In this document: piece after piece, positions 37,481 to 49,265 of the stretch
Numbering within the stretch: the first letter of the stretch is position 1
Layout of the letters: the number at the start of each line of letters is the position of its first letter
DNA from: Montifringilla adamsi
Lineage: Eukaryota > Chordata > Aves > Passeriformes > Passeridae
Reading direction: 5' to 3'
Assembly (NCBI GenBank): GCA_017590115.1
Contig: JAGGNK010009114.1
Location: 22,883,978-22,947,977, forward strand
Length of the DNA stretch: 64,000 nucleotides
Position numbers and translations under genes: made by a program
The notes under the pieces: model-generated
Told to the model about the DNA's origin: nothing
Seen by the model: the letters and a program-made list of their open reading frames with translations, nothing else
The model's database searches: none

Positions 37481-38981
37481 TCTGCCAGCTTTTCTCCTCC
37501 CTCAGTGATAGTTACAGCAGATCAAACCCTTCCATGCAAGTTTGCGACACTCAGCTCAGCTGGGTCTCAGGCCACACAAGCCATCTCTGTGTCAGCTTGG
37601 TTTTGTTCTAGTGCAGAACATTTACATCGAAATTGGCTGAGTTATTAATTAATGTAACCTTAATGCAAAAGGTTCTGCCATCAGTAAGGCCAAAAAATAT
37701 TTTCCACGGATGGAGGAGAGGTTATTTCCACTAGAAAACTGAATTCTCTGCAAAAAAACACAATATTTGCTTTGGAGCAAAATCAAATTAAAGTATAAAC
37801 AGAGTCAGAATATAACAATTTGTAGGCTGGAAGAATGTTTGTGCAGTAATAACAATATTTTAACTGTTAAATATTCATGAATATAACAAAATTTAATAAA
37901 GACAAGAAAGTTACAAAATTCAGCTGAGCTCTGGATCAGAACTTTTCTCCTTGCTCTGATACAAGATCGCCTTCTGCCTAAAGTGGCTGTGGCTGCTGAA
38001 AAGCAATTTCTGAGAGTCATTGAGTATTCAGGCTTGGGATTTTAGATTGCTTCTTTGTCAGAAAAAAAAGCAAGTTAAATGTCTTTGAAAGTGTACATGA
38101 ACTCCACCAGCCACTAAAACCTTCCTTCTAACCACACAGCTGTCACTGCACTTGTGGCTATGTAGTTTCTGCAAAATACAAATTATAGTTTTCTCTAATT
38201 AATTGTTAGGACAAGGCTTTAACAGATACTTGATTAAGATCTTGGGGCACAAACAGTTAAAGACTGTAAAGATCTGTGAGAAGTGGTTTTGCCTGTGGTA
38301 CAAGACTTATGCTGTTTATTTCTCAGTGACACAAAAGAGTCTTTAAATTTTTGCAGTGGGAATAATAAGCACAGAGTTCAGGTCTCACTTTTGTGGCTAA
38401 GAGAAATAAAAACCAGAGGTAAAAGTGAAATCCTGACCCTGTTAACAAGTGAATGTAGAGTGTCAGGACTTGAAGTCATTCTGGCTTCTCCAAGCTATAA
38501 GTGTTAAAAATTGTGTTTAAAAAGTGTTTATATTGGAGTGGAAATGCCTCAGATTCTGTGTTCAGTAAAACCAGCTTCATTGTCTCTGCTGTAGCTGATG
38601 AAAACACGCTCAATTGCAGAGCAGCACAGGTATAATCAAGAGCAGAACTTGTGATCTTTGGGTTATTTGTCCAGATTCAGCCTCCAAGACAAAGTGTCAC
38701 CGTCTGTGAGCGGAGGTCTTGGCAGCTGTATTCCAGGTGGCCACTGAACTTGTATTAATATAACTTCACCCTCTGCACTGATCCGTTTGTGACACTTTGG
38801 AGATGCCATAGAAATGGAAAGCAAGGGCACAAGGTTACTTCTCCTGCTCTGGAGTCACACACTTAATATGTTTTGACCTTCTGGGACTTGGTGGAGTGGT
38901 TCATTAGTGCAGTGGAACTTATTCAAGATTCTAAGCTTTTTTCTGCCAGGTATTTGTCTCTTTTGTCTCTATAATTATACG
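37481..38981. other. No gene recognised
   Basis: Unique sequence with short frames; no repeat or structured element recognised. Confidence 0.55.
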
Positions 38982-39371
38982 CTTTTTTTTTTTTCCCCCT
39001 CTTCCTTTTTCCCCCCCTCCCCAGAAGTGCTTGTTTCTAGAAAGCTATAATGAGCCTGGAAATTTAAAAGAAGCCTTTATGTAATTGTTATGACACATTT
39101 TATATGCATTGCAGCATCATATTCCTATAGAGAAGAAAATCTATATTTCTCCATCATCCTTTAAAGACTAATTCCCTGGAGTAATCTCCATTCTTTACTA
39201 GTTTATTCTAAATAAAATTGATTTTTTCCTGGGAGATTAAAACCTGCCTTGAAGATTGTGAATAGTTTTGTTGCATAGGACTTTATTAATAGACTCCCTG
39301 CAGCCTAATTCTGTTTATACAACTTGAAAACAATAAAAAGAGTTGACAGTTTTGTCAGTTGTGTTTGCTTT
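38982..39371 (+). other. Pyrimidine tract/acceptor plus possible noncoding terminal exon
   Basis: A 41-nt uninterrupted pyrimidine tract (38982-39022) ends in CAG, giving an exceptionally strong predicted 3' splice site with the first exon base at 39025. The following 340 bp is A+T-rich, has stops in all frames and resembles a conserved noncoding stretch. AATAAA occurs at 39332-39337, and a run of A begins at 39372. Read as RNA, this is the layout of a noncoding last exon. A retroposed 3' end with a genomic A tail is an alternative, but no target-site duplication was found. Confidence 0.2.
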
Positions 39372-39397
39372 AAAAAAAAAAAAAAAAAAAAAAAAAA
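39372..39397. repeat. Poly-A run, 26 A
   Basis: Twenty-six uninterrupted A, 35 bases after an AATAAA and about 40 bases before the CpG island begins. Confidence 0.95.
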
Positions 39398-39424
39398 CCA
39401 GTAAAAAAAGGAAACACAGAGCCC

Positions 39425-40260
39425 TCCTTGCCCTGATGTAGCAAGCGCCAGCGCTGTAAACAAACTTCAACGGAGCGTTTAGGAAGATGTGAGTCATTAG
39501 TCAGGGCAGAGCGGGCTGTTGGGTTTATCTGTGACACGAAATGTTCCATCAGGCAGGGAGGAGCCCTGGGGCTCGGTGTGGAGCAGCACACGCGGGTTTA
39601 TCGCCATCGGCAGCGGGGGCTGCAGCAGCCCCGGCACCGAGAGACCACCGGGCTCCGGCCCGGCCGGCGCAGGGCAGCGCCAGTGCCAGGAGCGCTGCCA
39701 GGGCGTGTGGGCAGCGGCTTCCTGCGGAGATACCCAAACTGTGCCTTCGGCTGGGCGTGGGGAAGGAAAGAAAGAAAGCAGGGAGCGTGCATCGCCTTAA
39801 TAATCGCATTTTGCGCTGGCAGGACTCGCCCCGCGGAGGCGCCTGCCAGGCAGGGGAAGCTGCACAGCCGCTTAACAAATGCGGTGTTTAACTGGTGGAT
39901 AGGAGCGCAAATTTAACTGGTAGATAGGAGTGCAAATGTGCAATTCCTAGGCGATTGTATTCGAAGTAAGAGATCGGCGGTGTTAATGCGGAGACATTGA
40001 ATTCTAAACGGGGTTATCTTCACGGAACTGAGGATCGCTTCGCAGGTGATCGGAGAAACTTCTCAAGGCTCCGCAGTCGGACGCCTTTCTAATCTGCTTT
40101 ACTTTGGGAGCTGAATGAACCTTGGCCCTCCACCCTTTTCGTTCAAGATAATTTGACAAAAGTGACTTTTCAGCTTGGCTAAATTCCCAGCAGCTTAGTT
40201 TAGGTGCGGGTAAAGCTACCACAGCTGAGTTCCGCCCCCCGAATTCTGTCACTAAACCAT
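39425..40260. promoter_or_regulatory. Orphan CpG island
   Basis: CpG dinucleotides are frequent throughout, densest at 39590-39850 (CGCCATCGGCAGCGG, CGGCCCGGCCGGCGC, CTCGCCCCGCGGAGGCGCC), while flanking DNA is CpG-depleted. An AP-1-type TGAGTCA lies at 39490-39496 and a donor-like CGCAG|GTGATC at 40044. Frames of 60-116 codons on both strands are Ala/Arg/Pro-rich, as composition predicts, and have no domain. Vertebrate CpG islands usually mark promoters, so this is probably the start of a transcript, direction unknown, whose coding exons are outside the window or which is noncoding. Confidence 0.65.
39887..39936. repeat. 25-bp tandem duplication at island edge
   Basis: Two head-to-tail 25-bp copies (39887-39911 and 39912-39936) beginning TTTAACTGGT differ at only two positions, both transitions. 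Each contains a GATAGGAG motif and ends in GCAAA. Confidence 0.92.
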
Positions 40261-41541
40261 TGATCTTAAAATTCCAATACTATGTTATTTAGCAGCTAGC
40301 ATTCATTTAAGATAGACAGTTTTACTCAAGACACATTCTCTATTTCTGCTTCATGGCGAGTTCACATTTTGTAATTTGTACTTAAATCTCTCAGCAAACT
40401 GTTACTTTAGAACAGATAAAGATCATGCGAACGTTTTTCTACATGAAACACGGTCAAAACATCTTTCTTAGGTCCTTCCGAAGAGCTTTCACTGAGTTCT
40501 TCAGCTGACAGATGTGCTCAGTAGTAAGCACGTGTGTATATTCCTACAGATTTGAGTTCAAACTGGTCTTAAATTTCATCAAATAATGCCCCGAAACTAA
40601 AGGTGGTCTTTTAATTGCGATAAACCAGAAGTGACTTCAGAGATATCAAAGCGCGATATGCATTTAAGTAGCCTAAATCAGATAATGATCTTGTGACACC
40701 TTAGAGGGTTCAACCCGAAATTTACATCCAAATTTACAAAGTTTGTGTCTAAATTCTGCTGTGGTCCTGCCCATTGCCCTTAAGCATTTTTTAAATGGAG
40801 AGATTGTGCTCTTTTAAATAAAACTGTAGGAATACAACTTAAAAGGTGCCATCCATTCATTTGCAAAAGGTTTAATTTCACTTTCTTTAGTAAAAACTTG
40901 GGAGATCCGTTCCCTAGAAGGGTAGGTAAAAGTGCATTTAGAACACATAGGAACATGTTACAAATGTGTGTATTGTGAGTGGGTAACTTAAAATTAAGTC
41001 TTTGTCATAGAAATGAGGAAAAGGAATAAAACCACAATGTGTGTTTGGCTGACCAGCAGGCTGGGGGTGTGGTCAAGGTCAAGGAATCCCTAGCAAAAGT
41101 ATGAAACTCGAGAAAGGAAATGAGCTAATTATCAATGTTTCTGAACAACCTGGAGGTCCCTCTGTTGGAAAAAATGAGCTTTCATATCTTCCCTAAGTCA
41201 GAACTTTAAAAGTTTTCAATTTTACTCATCTTTTGTGCTTTCTGCTTGATATGGGAATTATCTTCAAAGCAGTTATCTAAAGTTTTCTGTCCACATAAAA
41301 AAAAACCAACCGACAATTTAAAAGGAATACTAGCTACTACGGAAAGCAGTATAAATCTACTCAATGCTGAGTAAAATAATTGTCCTTTTGTCTATAAGTA
41401 GATCATTGATTCTGGTACAACCACATCATAGAGTGGGGTAAGAGGAGCTCCTGATGAACAGATAGGAGAGAGGATTAAAAAAGAAAACTGTTTTTACCTC
41501 CAGGAATTATATTTAATGTTCCATGGTCTTTTAAAGTATAT
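40261..41541. other. No gene recognised; downstream shore of CpG island
   Basis: CpGs thin out gradually to about 40680. The rest is A+T-rich unique sequence with short frames. Confidence 0.5.
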
Positions 41542-41907
41542 TTATGTAAGACAGGCTTTCTGTTGGGTTAATCGTAATCCAAGAAACATGCTGTTATAAA
41601 TTCCTGGGACATATGTTAAGGTTTCTTTTTCCATCCTCTGAAAATGCATTGAACTAATAATAAATGGGGACTCCAGGCCCATAAATAAAATACTTAGTTT
41701 CCAATCTGTTTTTGGGAGAACTTGCTCAGTTTCATGGAGTGATTTGGTCCAGGTGCTATGTACAGTGACTTGGAACTCCTTCCAGTGACACTGGAGCTCA
41801 TTGCAGGCAGCAGGATTAATTTGTGTGAGAAAGAGGAGAAAGCTGATGCTGCAGCCTTCTGCTGTAGACAAAAACAAGAAGAGATGAACAGTTAGATTTG
41901 TTCTCAT
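41542..41907 (-). CDS. Unverified 121-aa ORF with hydrophobic N-terminus
   Basis: An ATG at 41907 opens a frame ending at TAA 41542. The first 30 residues are hydrophobic with two Leu/Phe-rich patches, resembling a secretory signal. A Cys-containing stretch, NELQCHWKEFQVTV, follows; its Cys-x-Trp-x-x-hydrophobic-x-Val pattern loosely recalls a ZP-N strand. The same DNA also has a strong acceptor (TCTTGTTTTTGTCTACAG) with exon start at 41861, so it might instead be an internal exon. A possible donor at 41694 is weak. The ZP resemblance is only a pattern, and chance is the default. Confidence 0.1.
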   Translation of the reverse strand: MRTNLTVHLFLFLSTAEGCSISFLLFLTQINPAACNELQCHWKEFQVTVHSTWTKSLHETEQVLPKTDWKLSILFMGLESPFIISSMHFQRMEKETLTYVPGIYNSMFLGLRLTQQKACLT

Positions 41908-42932
41908 GATAGCTTCAGTCTCATTTAATCTGATTGTTGTAATTTAGAATGTACACACTAATGCAGAATAAAAGTATATTCCAGTTTCTAGTTATGGCCT
42001 ACAGTTGGTATCATCTGATGAAATACTGGAATGTTTTTTGATTGATACTATTGCTGCTATGATACTCCTATTAAGTGTCATTATTAAGCTATTAAATAAA
42101 ACTGAACCTGTTTGCTGGTTTTCTAAGAAAGATAATATTTTGTACAACTAGAAATATCAGGAATGAATCCAATAGTGGTGAATATTTTCTGTAGAGGTGG
42201 AGATACCACGGAAGAACAAGGTCACACTGGAAAAAAACAAACCACAAAAAAAGAACAAAAGCCACAGAAATTTTTCTTTGGTGTTTTTTAAGAAAACAAA
42301 TAAATTATCATTGTGTATTGGATTAATGTACCACCAGTGGAGTTAGACTAAGGTAAAAACAGTTGTAAGAAAAGAAAAACTAATCAGATATTTTAAAGCA
42401 AGAATTACATTTACATGCAAAAAACCAGAAGACCCTTAGTGATATTATGCAACTTATTTGTGATGTGTTTTTCTGAAATATAATCAATATTGTTTGAACC
42501 TGGTCTTTTTCTTGGAAAATTATTCTCAGCAATAAACAACAGAGGTGGAAAGCAGTGTTAACATCAGTCAGCTGTGAATCTCATTAATTTAAATAATGCT
42601 GCTCTCAAAACTGATCCAACAGCTCAACAATTTCCTTTTCAGTCCAGTTCATTGCTATCAGCCTTTTACCCAGTTTCCTCATCACCTCATAGTCTCTATA
42701 GGGTTGTGCTGCTCATTTTCCTTGTAGCACTATCAAAGACTGTTCCTGGAGTCCATAGCCTCTTCACAGAATCTAAAAGAAGTTGGACTGGATGTGGTAA
42801 AATAATTTAATTATCACTGTTACCAAACCCTTTGTGTGCACGTGAGCCTGGTGATATGGGATAGTGGAGGTCTTTGGGAACCCCAAACTCCTCCAATTTG
42901 TGTCCAGCATCAGTCTGCAGGAGAAAATCACC
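41908..42932. other. No gene recognised
   Basis: A+T-rich unique sequence. AGAAGTTGGACTGGATG near 42780 echoes a CR1-type 3' motif but stands alone. Confidence 0.5.
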
Positions 42933-42943
42933 TATATACATAC

Positions 42944-42984
<41 letters not shown>

Positions 42985-43008
42985 TACATACATATATATA
43001 TATATATT
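42933..43008. repeat. Compound (TA)n(CA)n(TA)n microsatellite
   Basis: About 76 bp: TATACATACA leads into a TA run, then about 11 CA units, then CATACATACATA and a second TA run. It reads as a near-symmetric alternating purine-pyrimidine tract. Confidence 0.95.
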
Positions 43009-45550
43009 AATTAAATGTTAAATTTTTACACATGCCTTGATCCTTAAGATTATTATGAAGAATCTTATTCAGCTTCTGAGAAAGTGCTTTAAATGAAAAT
43101 ATATTTGCTATATGTGTGCTTTTTAAGTTTTTGTGGAAGGTCTTTTTTTATCTTATGAAATATGCTTTGAGAATATACATCTCTGAGACAACCAAATGAA
43201 AACAAATACTTGCTACGTCCTATTCGTAATAAAAGGTGGGTAAAGAATAATTCAAGTTACTGGTAAATGAATTTCATCTTTACTTGACCTTTGTAAAGCA
43301 ATAGAATAATAATCACAGGTCTCGCTCCATGGTTATTCCATTGTTTTTAGTTTCCTAGTGCTGTTCACACACACAGGTATGGTGCTTACAGATTCATTAT
43401 CATTTCCAAAGAACTGCTTCAGGCAAACCGTTGATGGAGTGCTGCCATCTCTTGGTTATGCAAATTACATGTTGCAAGATATTAGGCCCTTTTCTGAGAT
43501 GGAAATGCCCTCCCTGAATAGCTTTGTTATGTGAAGGGTGATGCTCAGCTCTAATATTCAACACATTTACAGACATTTTCCATTTAATGTATCCAGCAAG
43601 GTTACTAGAGATTTTTGAGAGGCTTTGAGTTTGTCCTTCCTATTAAAGATGGGGAGGTTGGCATATCTTTATCTGCCAAAAGCAGTACAATGCTGTTCAG
43701 ACGCCTGAGCATGTGGACCCCTGTTATGTAGCTGGTGATGTCAAGGAGAGACCATGCACATGCAGCACTAATGGTTATGGTTATGTGTGCTTCTGTAATT
43801 AATTGGTAGTAATGACAAGTTGTCCTTAGTGAGAGTCAATTATCCATGACACTACAATAAAACACAAAGTAGAAAAGAACAGGCAGGTGATGGGACCAGA
43901 CCCCTTGGAAGTGTGGGCACGGGATGGTACCAGAGGCCACAGGGTCATCAGATGAAAGAAACTTAACAGCCATCCAAAATGTTAAAGTACTAGTTCTATA
44001 ATGCTGAAAATAATGTGGATTTAATCAGAGCCTCAGGCACATTTCTTCCTATGGAGCTAGGGGGACTTGAGTTAACCCACTCATGGTATTCCACGTGCAG
44101 CTGCTCACCCAGGGGCACCCACTGTCTACTCCAAGTCCTCATAAAACCACCACACTTTTCCTTAGAGTTCATTTGCCATGGCAGTTTCCTTGGGAGAGCA
44201 GGATGACAGATAAACATAAGACACTGTGCTGATTAAATGGCACACACTGAGCTTTAGCAGCCTGAATCCAAAGGAGGGAAGCTGTGCATCCCCTTTGTAT
44301 GCCAGCTCCTACATTGTATTATGCATTCTCCTCCTGGTTATTATCTTCTATAATGCAACTTTAAATTGGTTATTTATCCATGCATAAACATGTAGAAAAT
44401 TCCACTTACTGGCAGCACTATTTATTCAGTTGGTGGTAGGCATCTTTAAATACTCAAGTTAGGTACTTCCTGGTCTGTACAGGCTCATAACATGCCACAG
44501 ATATGTTGGGTAGATTTTGGTTAGTCTTTTGATCATTTACAGGTATTCTCGTTAATTTTCTGCCTGCTAAGCAGTCACTCCACTGTTTTAGTTGGATTCA
44601 GGCATAATAATTAGGGCACAGGCTTTCAGTGATAGCCTAAAAAATGTCCCTGTCTCAGCTCCACCTACAACAACTTTCCTGGTGTCATATCCAAGGCTTT
44701 CAGTGTTGACCTCTTTTGGAACAGTTCTAGTTTTGAAAAGGTGTGAAATGTCAATTTGATTTAAGTGGTGGTGAGTAAATAGGCTGCGTTTACAGGAATA
44801 CTTACAAGCTAGAGACATGACTGTCACTCTGTTTTAAAATAAATGGTTGAAAATATATCTCCAACACTCTGTTCAGGGAATATGGTGTCTCTAATTAGCA
44901 GAGTAAGGAAATGACACATCTGCTGTATCCTAGGGACATGATACATGCATGGGCCTGAGTAGGAAAGAAAGGAAAATACCTTCTTAATTAAGCTTTAGTT
45001 TACTTTTCCTAGTTCATCTCTCTTTGCTCAGTTGTTTATAGTAGGTGACAGCAACAGTGGGAGATGAAATAATTAAATGAGATTTTTAAATCCTTGTTCT
45101 CTGTGTGAAAAGTGGCTGCAGTCTATGGAAAACCCTGATGGTTTGCATACTCTACTGCTCTTTAAATATTCTCAAGTCTCCCATGTTCTTTCTTCAGGAG
45201 AAGAATGAGATAAATAGTTTTGCTAATTGGTTGATTCAGTGTCTTGTAACATCATCTTTACCAAATTCCTTGTTAAGTAAGTGGGAAAGAAATAAAGACT
45301 GCAAAACTTTCAATTTTCTTCCTTTGTCTGGGTGAGGATCAAATATTCATGGAGAAAATGAAACACTTTCATGAGATTTAAAATTCAGAGTAAGTGGTTT
45401 TGAAACTACTGCCTAAGGACACGTTTTATAAAGCTTGGAAAAAATGGTCTGTCTGTTCTTACCAGCTGTAATCTGTATGTGAGAGTTGTAGTGGGGCTAC
45501 ATTGAGAATCCTTTTCCTTCCCTTTCCACTTCACCAACAGTGCAGCAGTT
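43009..45550. other. No gene recognised
   Basis: Unique sequence. A donor-like AGCTT|GTAAGTAT on the minus strand near 44806 has only a weak acceptor. Frames are up to 79 codons without recognisable content. Confidence 0.5.
43441..43465. promoter_or_regulatory. CTCF-like core beside an octamer motif
   Basis: On the minus strand 43441-43455 reads CCAAGAGATGGCAGC, matching the AGATGGCAG part of the CTCF consensus with mismatches at the 5' side. The POU octamer ATGCAAAT lies at 43458-43465 on the plus strand. Single motif matches occur by chance; occupancy is unknown. Confidence 0.25.
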
Positions 45551-45582
45551 TAAAGAATGTGAAGGAATAAAGAATGTGAAGG
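45551..45582. repeat. 15-mer duplicated at 17-bp period
   Basis: TAAAGAATGTGAAGG occurs exactly at 45551-45565 and 45568-45582. Confidence 0.9.
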
Positions 45583-48500
45583 CCTTCCAAATTCACACTT
45601 ATTATTAGAAAGGTCAGGACACCATTTCTCCATTGCTGGTCTTGTGTATATTTGCATGGCCAGCATGGATACCACATTTCAGCAGTGGTGTGAGAAAAAC
45701 AAGGTGTTACCTCCATCCCCTGCCAGGACAGCCTGAAACTGCTGTTTAACTTTGGAATGCCTACATTTCAGCTTTCCTTCCAAAGTGAAAGTCTCCTGCT
45801 GCATTGCCAGCAGCTGTGGACAATGTCACTCTTCACTGTATATATCAGAATCTTGGATGGTTTTTTTTTTAGAACACTGTTTAGGTCAGAGAAGCATTTT
45901 GGAGGTAGAATAGCAATGTCTGCATTATGTGAGAATTCTGAGGCACCTACAATACTAGGACAGAAATGAGATTCCCTTCTGAGAGTAAAAAATAGATAAG
46001 CTGGTGTGGCTGAACTAGAAGGGCTGCTGGAAATCAGGGAAAAAAATGTTTCATGGCCTTATTTGATATCCACTGATATTCATGTGTTGCATGTCAATTC
46101 TGATGGATGTTTTCCATGGCCTGTAGGACAACAACACAGCCACCTGCCCTGCTGATTATGTGACCTCTCAGGGGATTGCTTCTGCTTGCTTACACCCTGT
46201 CAAGTGAGCTGTAGTTTTCCTTCCCACTCCAGTCTCTTCATTGCAATTAATCATTTGTGAATAACATAGTTATTTCTTCTCATACTTTCCACTTTTGTAT
46301 GAGGAGTGTTTTTGTGCCTCCTGGACCCACATAGGGACACCCCATACAGTTTGGGAGATGCCTTACTTTAAAAACATATTGACTAGTTTAATCAGGGTGT
46401 AAATAAGTTATTCTTGTATTCACTTCTTCAAAAAAGAAAATAAAAGCTTTGCTTTTGATTCTTCCTCTTGTCTTTGTCAGTCACAGGCAATCAGAGGGTG
46501 CCCCATGTGAGCAGTGTACTGCTCTAAGGGTTGGAAGACACAAGTAGCTCCCTAGAGGTGACAGCAGCCATGTGCACGTTCCGAGTGTTGGTGATGACCA
46601 AGGAAATGCTGCCTTCCCCAGGACCCGAAGCTTGGAGGCTGACAGTGAGAGAGTGAATGAGCCAACTCACCTTGCAGAAGGCAGCCATCAGCAGCAGAGA
46701 TGGCAGTTTACTGGGAAATGGCCATTTCATTTTCTGTTTGTGCTAGTAAAGGACCCTGTCAGCACACATTCACACACACAACTCTAAGTGCAACTGTCTT
46801 TGATCGATTACACTGCAAGGAGGCTGCTTGTAATTCTTTGTTTGTTCCAGTTTATATACTAGAGTGTCTCTTGGTCACCTTATCATTCTGATCCTTGGGT
46901 GAATATTTAATACATAATCACATATTTCTAGAAATTATTTTATTTCCAGGCTCCTATGTTAAAGCTAATTAATATTTATACTTTATTCAAATAAGGGATT
47001 ATTTTCTTCTTCTACATATTTGACCTTGTATAAGATAACAATCCTTTCTCTGCTATAAAACTGGGATGTTTTCAATCACCCTTTTCTTCACTAATCTAGA
47101 TGCTGGCAGCAAGTTTTACAAGCTTTTATTTCCCACTCCTCTTAGATGCTCCTACACAAATGTATCTCAAACAATTGTCTATGAACTATCTATATTATTC
47201 TGATCCATATGTTGGTGAAATTATATCAACAGTATTTACTGCACTGAAAAGCTTTGAGAGCATCCAGCAGAACATCAGCTTGCCTGGTAATAACTTTGAA
47301 ACAGATATAGGTTACATTTTTTATAGCTTAAGAAAAAAGGTAAATATGGATTTGAAAAATTCATGCACAGCCTTTTTTGGTTTTAGTATGCTCAATAAAA
47401 GAAAGGAAGTATGTGTGTAGGTCAGTTTTTGGAAAATGTGCAAATAATGGGAATAATACTGACCAGTCACATTGTTCTGGCAGGTAGAAATATCTAAACC
47501 TCAACATCATTTGATTATGTGTTTTTGTGTTGCAGACAGATTGCTATGTTACAGGTTTTAAGACTGTCATGACACACTCAATTTACCAAGCTGTCCTAGA
47601 GAAACAAACTCTAGCATAAAATTCAAGTACTGTAGAGACAGGTAAATTTCTGTCATAGGTGAGCAACACTGTCAGGCTCCAAAGTGAATTGCAGTCACTC
47701 TGGTTTTACACTGGTTTTGCATAGTTTTATTTTAATAGAATAGTTAATGTAAGAATAGTTTAATATAAGAATAGTTTTGTTTGCCAGGGTGTGTGTGTGC
47801 TGTATTTCTACTGTCACTGTTATTTGCAAGCTTGCTCTTGTGCTTCATCATGAAATTGAGGGGAAAAAGGGCTTCCAGCTACATTATTCTGTGGCAATGA
47901 AACTGTTTAAATGGTTCAACTTTTATTCAGGTGAGTAAAGATTTCATATCATTATGTGTCCTCTCGATTCTTTGGTTATGCTTCACATGGCCTTAAACTT
48001 GGGATGACAACACTGCTGGTGGGCATTTGGAAAGGAAGGCTGCTGCCTCCTACCCTTTTCAGGAAGTTACAGAAAGTTGTCTAACTTCCTGTGGAATACC
48101 AGTACAATTTGCACAAGACAGAAGAAAACAAAAACCTGAGCTAAAGAGCAAAATAGAACACAAAGCCAATGAAGTTTATTAATAGCACTATTAAAAAATC
48201 ATAGAAATCTAAGTGCATACATGTTGTCTGTGTTCCTGGACTAGTGAAAGCATCTTTTACAACAAAATTTACTTCCAAACATAGCACAGAACTTTGCCCA
48301 GGAGAAAACAGGAAAAAATGTGTTTAGAGCTCTTAAAGCAGACAAACAATTTCTGACAGACTGACTGAAATGCAGAGCAATCATTTGATGAACAGAGAAA
48401 CCTGCCTTGGCATGATACCAATGTGTTTTTCTCAAGTAACTTGCGCCATGGGGTGTAGAATGCACCAAAATACACACCAAACACATACCATTATTACAAT

Positions 48501-48984
48501 TTTATTTTTTATAAAATACTCAGACCATGAAGTTCTACATGAGGGCTGCAGCACCCTCCTTTTTAAGAAAAGGACACTCTTACATTTGTTACACTGTTCA
48601 TGCATGAATAACAGTTCAGGCAGAATGAGTACACAAGTCCTAATGCAACTTGACACCCACTTGAAATTTTAAAGCTCCTTCTCTATGATGCAAAAATTAA
48701 TGAGGATTTAATCAGAAACCTCTGACAATACAGGGACACAACAGTAAAGCTACAAATGTGAGGTATTCACATGTTACTGAGAAGAAAATCTGATGGATAC
48801 TTTTTTCTTTATTTGTGCACAATTAATCAGGTAAATCTGTGCCCCTGAAGGCTGAAGTGTTCTGAAGAGCAATGAAAATGTCCTCACAGTTAACAAGAAA
48901 CTGTAAGTGTTTTACATTTAAATATAATTCAGCTAAAAAACAAGTCCCCTTTTTTAGTCACACAGAGACAATAGCAGAATGACT
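45583..48984. other. No gene recognised
   Basis: Three diverged copies of an AAGAATAGTT(T)AAT unit lie at 47735-47777. A consensus donor (TTCAG|GTGAGTAAAG, intron start at about 47931) follows an open stretch of about 100 bp with a modest acceptor. A 106-codon forward frame at 47100-47420 has no domain. Confidence 0.5.
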
Positions 48985-49265
48985 CGTTTTGGGGGGGGGG
49001 GTTATTGTGTGAGTTATGGGTGGTCTTTAGGGTTTTTTTGGGTCTGGGGGTTCAGGGTAGTCTTTTTGGGTGTGTGGTGTGTACCTGCTCCACTCATACA
49101 AGGGGGGGGATACAGAGGACCACCCCAAAATGGGGAGGGGCACAAGGGGTTTTTCCCCCAAATCAAGGGTGCAGCAGAAATAATGAAATGACACCAAAAT
49201 AATCCCAAAAAAAGAGGTGGGAGGGAGGAACAGTATCAATATATCTTTATTTTGGTGGGGGGACT
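48985..49265. other. G-rich low-complexity block with quadruplex motif
   Basis: The block starts with an 11-G run (48991-49001). It then has GGG-T7-GGG-TCT-GGGGG-TTCA-GGG (49030-49057), which satisfies the standard G3+N1-7 quadruplex rule. G8, TGGGGAGGGG and C5 tracts follow. Strand asymmetry is strong on the left and mixed on the right. Such G/T-rich blocks are compatible with a bird minisatellite or LTR-derived fragment, but no termini or repeat unit could be defined. Confidence 0.6.

Noticed and set aside
39025..39397. Processed pseudogene with poly-A tail
   Set aside because: AATAAA plus A26 suggests it, but I found no coding similarity upstream and no target-site duplication. It is kept only as an alternative.
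39541..39916. Overlapping 109-116-codon frames on both strands of the 39.5 kb island
   Set aside because: Several frames are open at once, which points to composition and not to coding. The products are Ala/Arg/Pro-rich without domains.
41542..41907. PLAC1/ZP-N-like secreted protein
   Set aside because: The resemblance is one Cys-x-Trp strand pattern after a hydrophobic N-terminus. The remaining conserved cysteines are lacking and the donor is weak, so no family is assigned.
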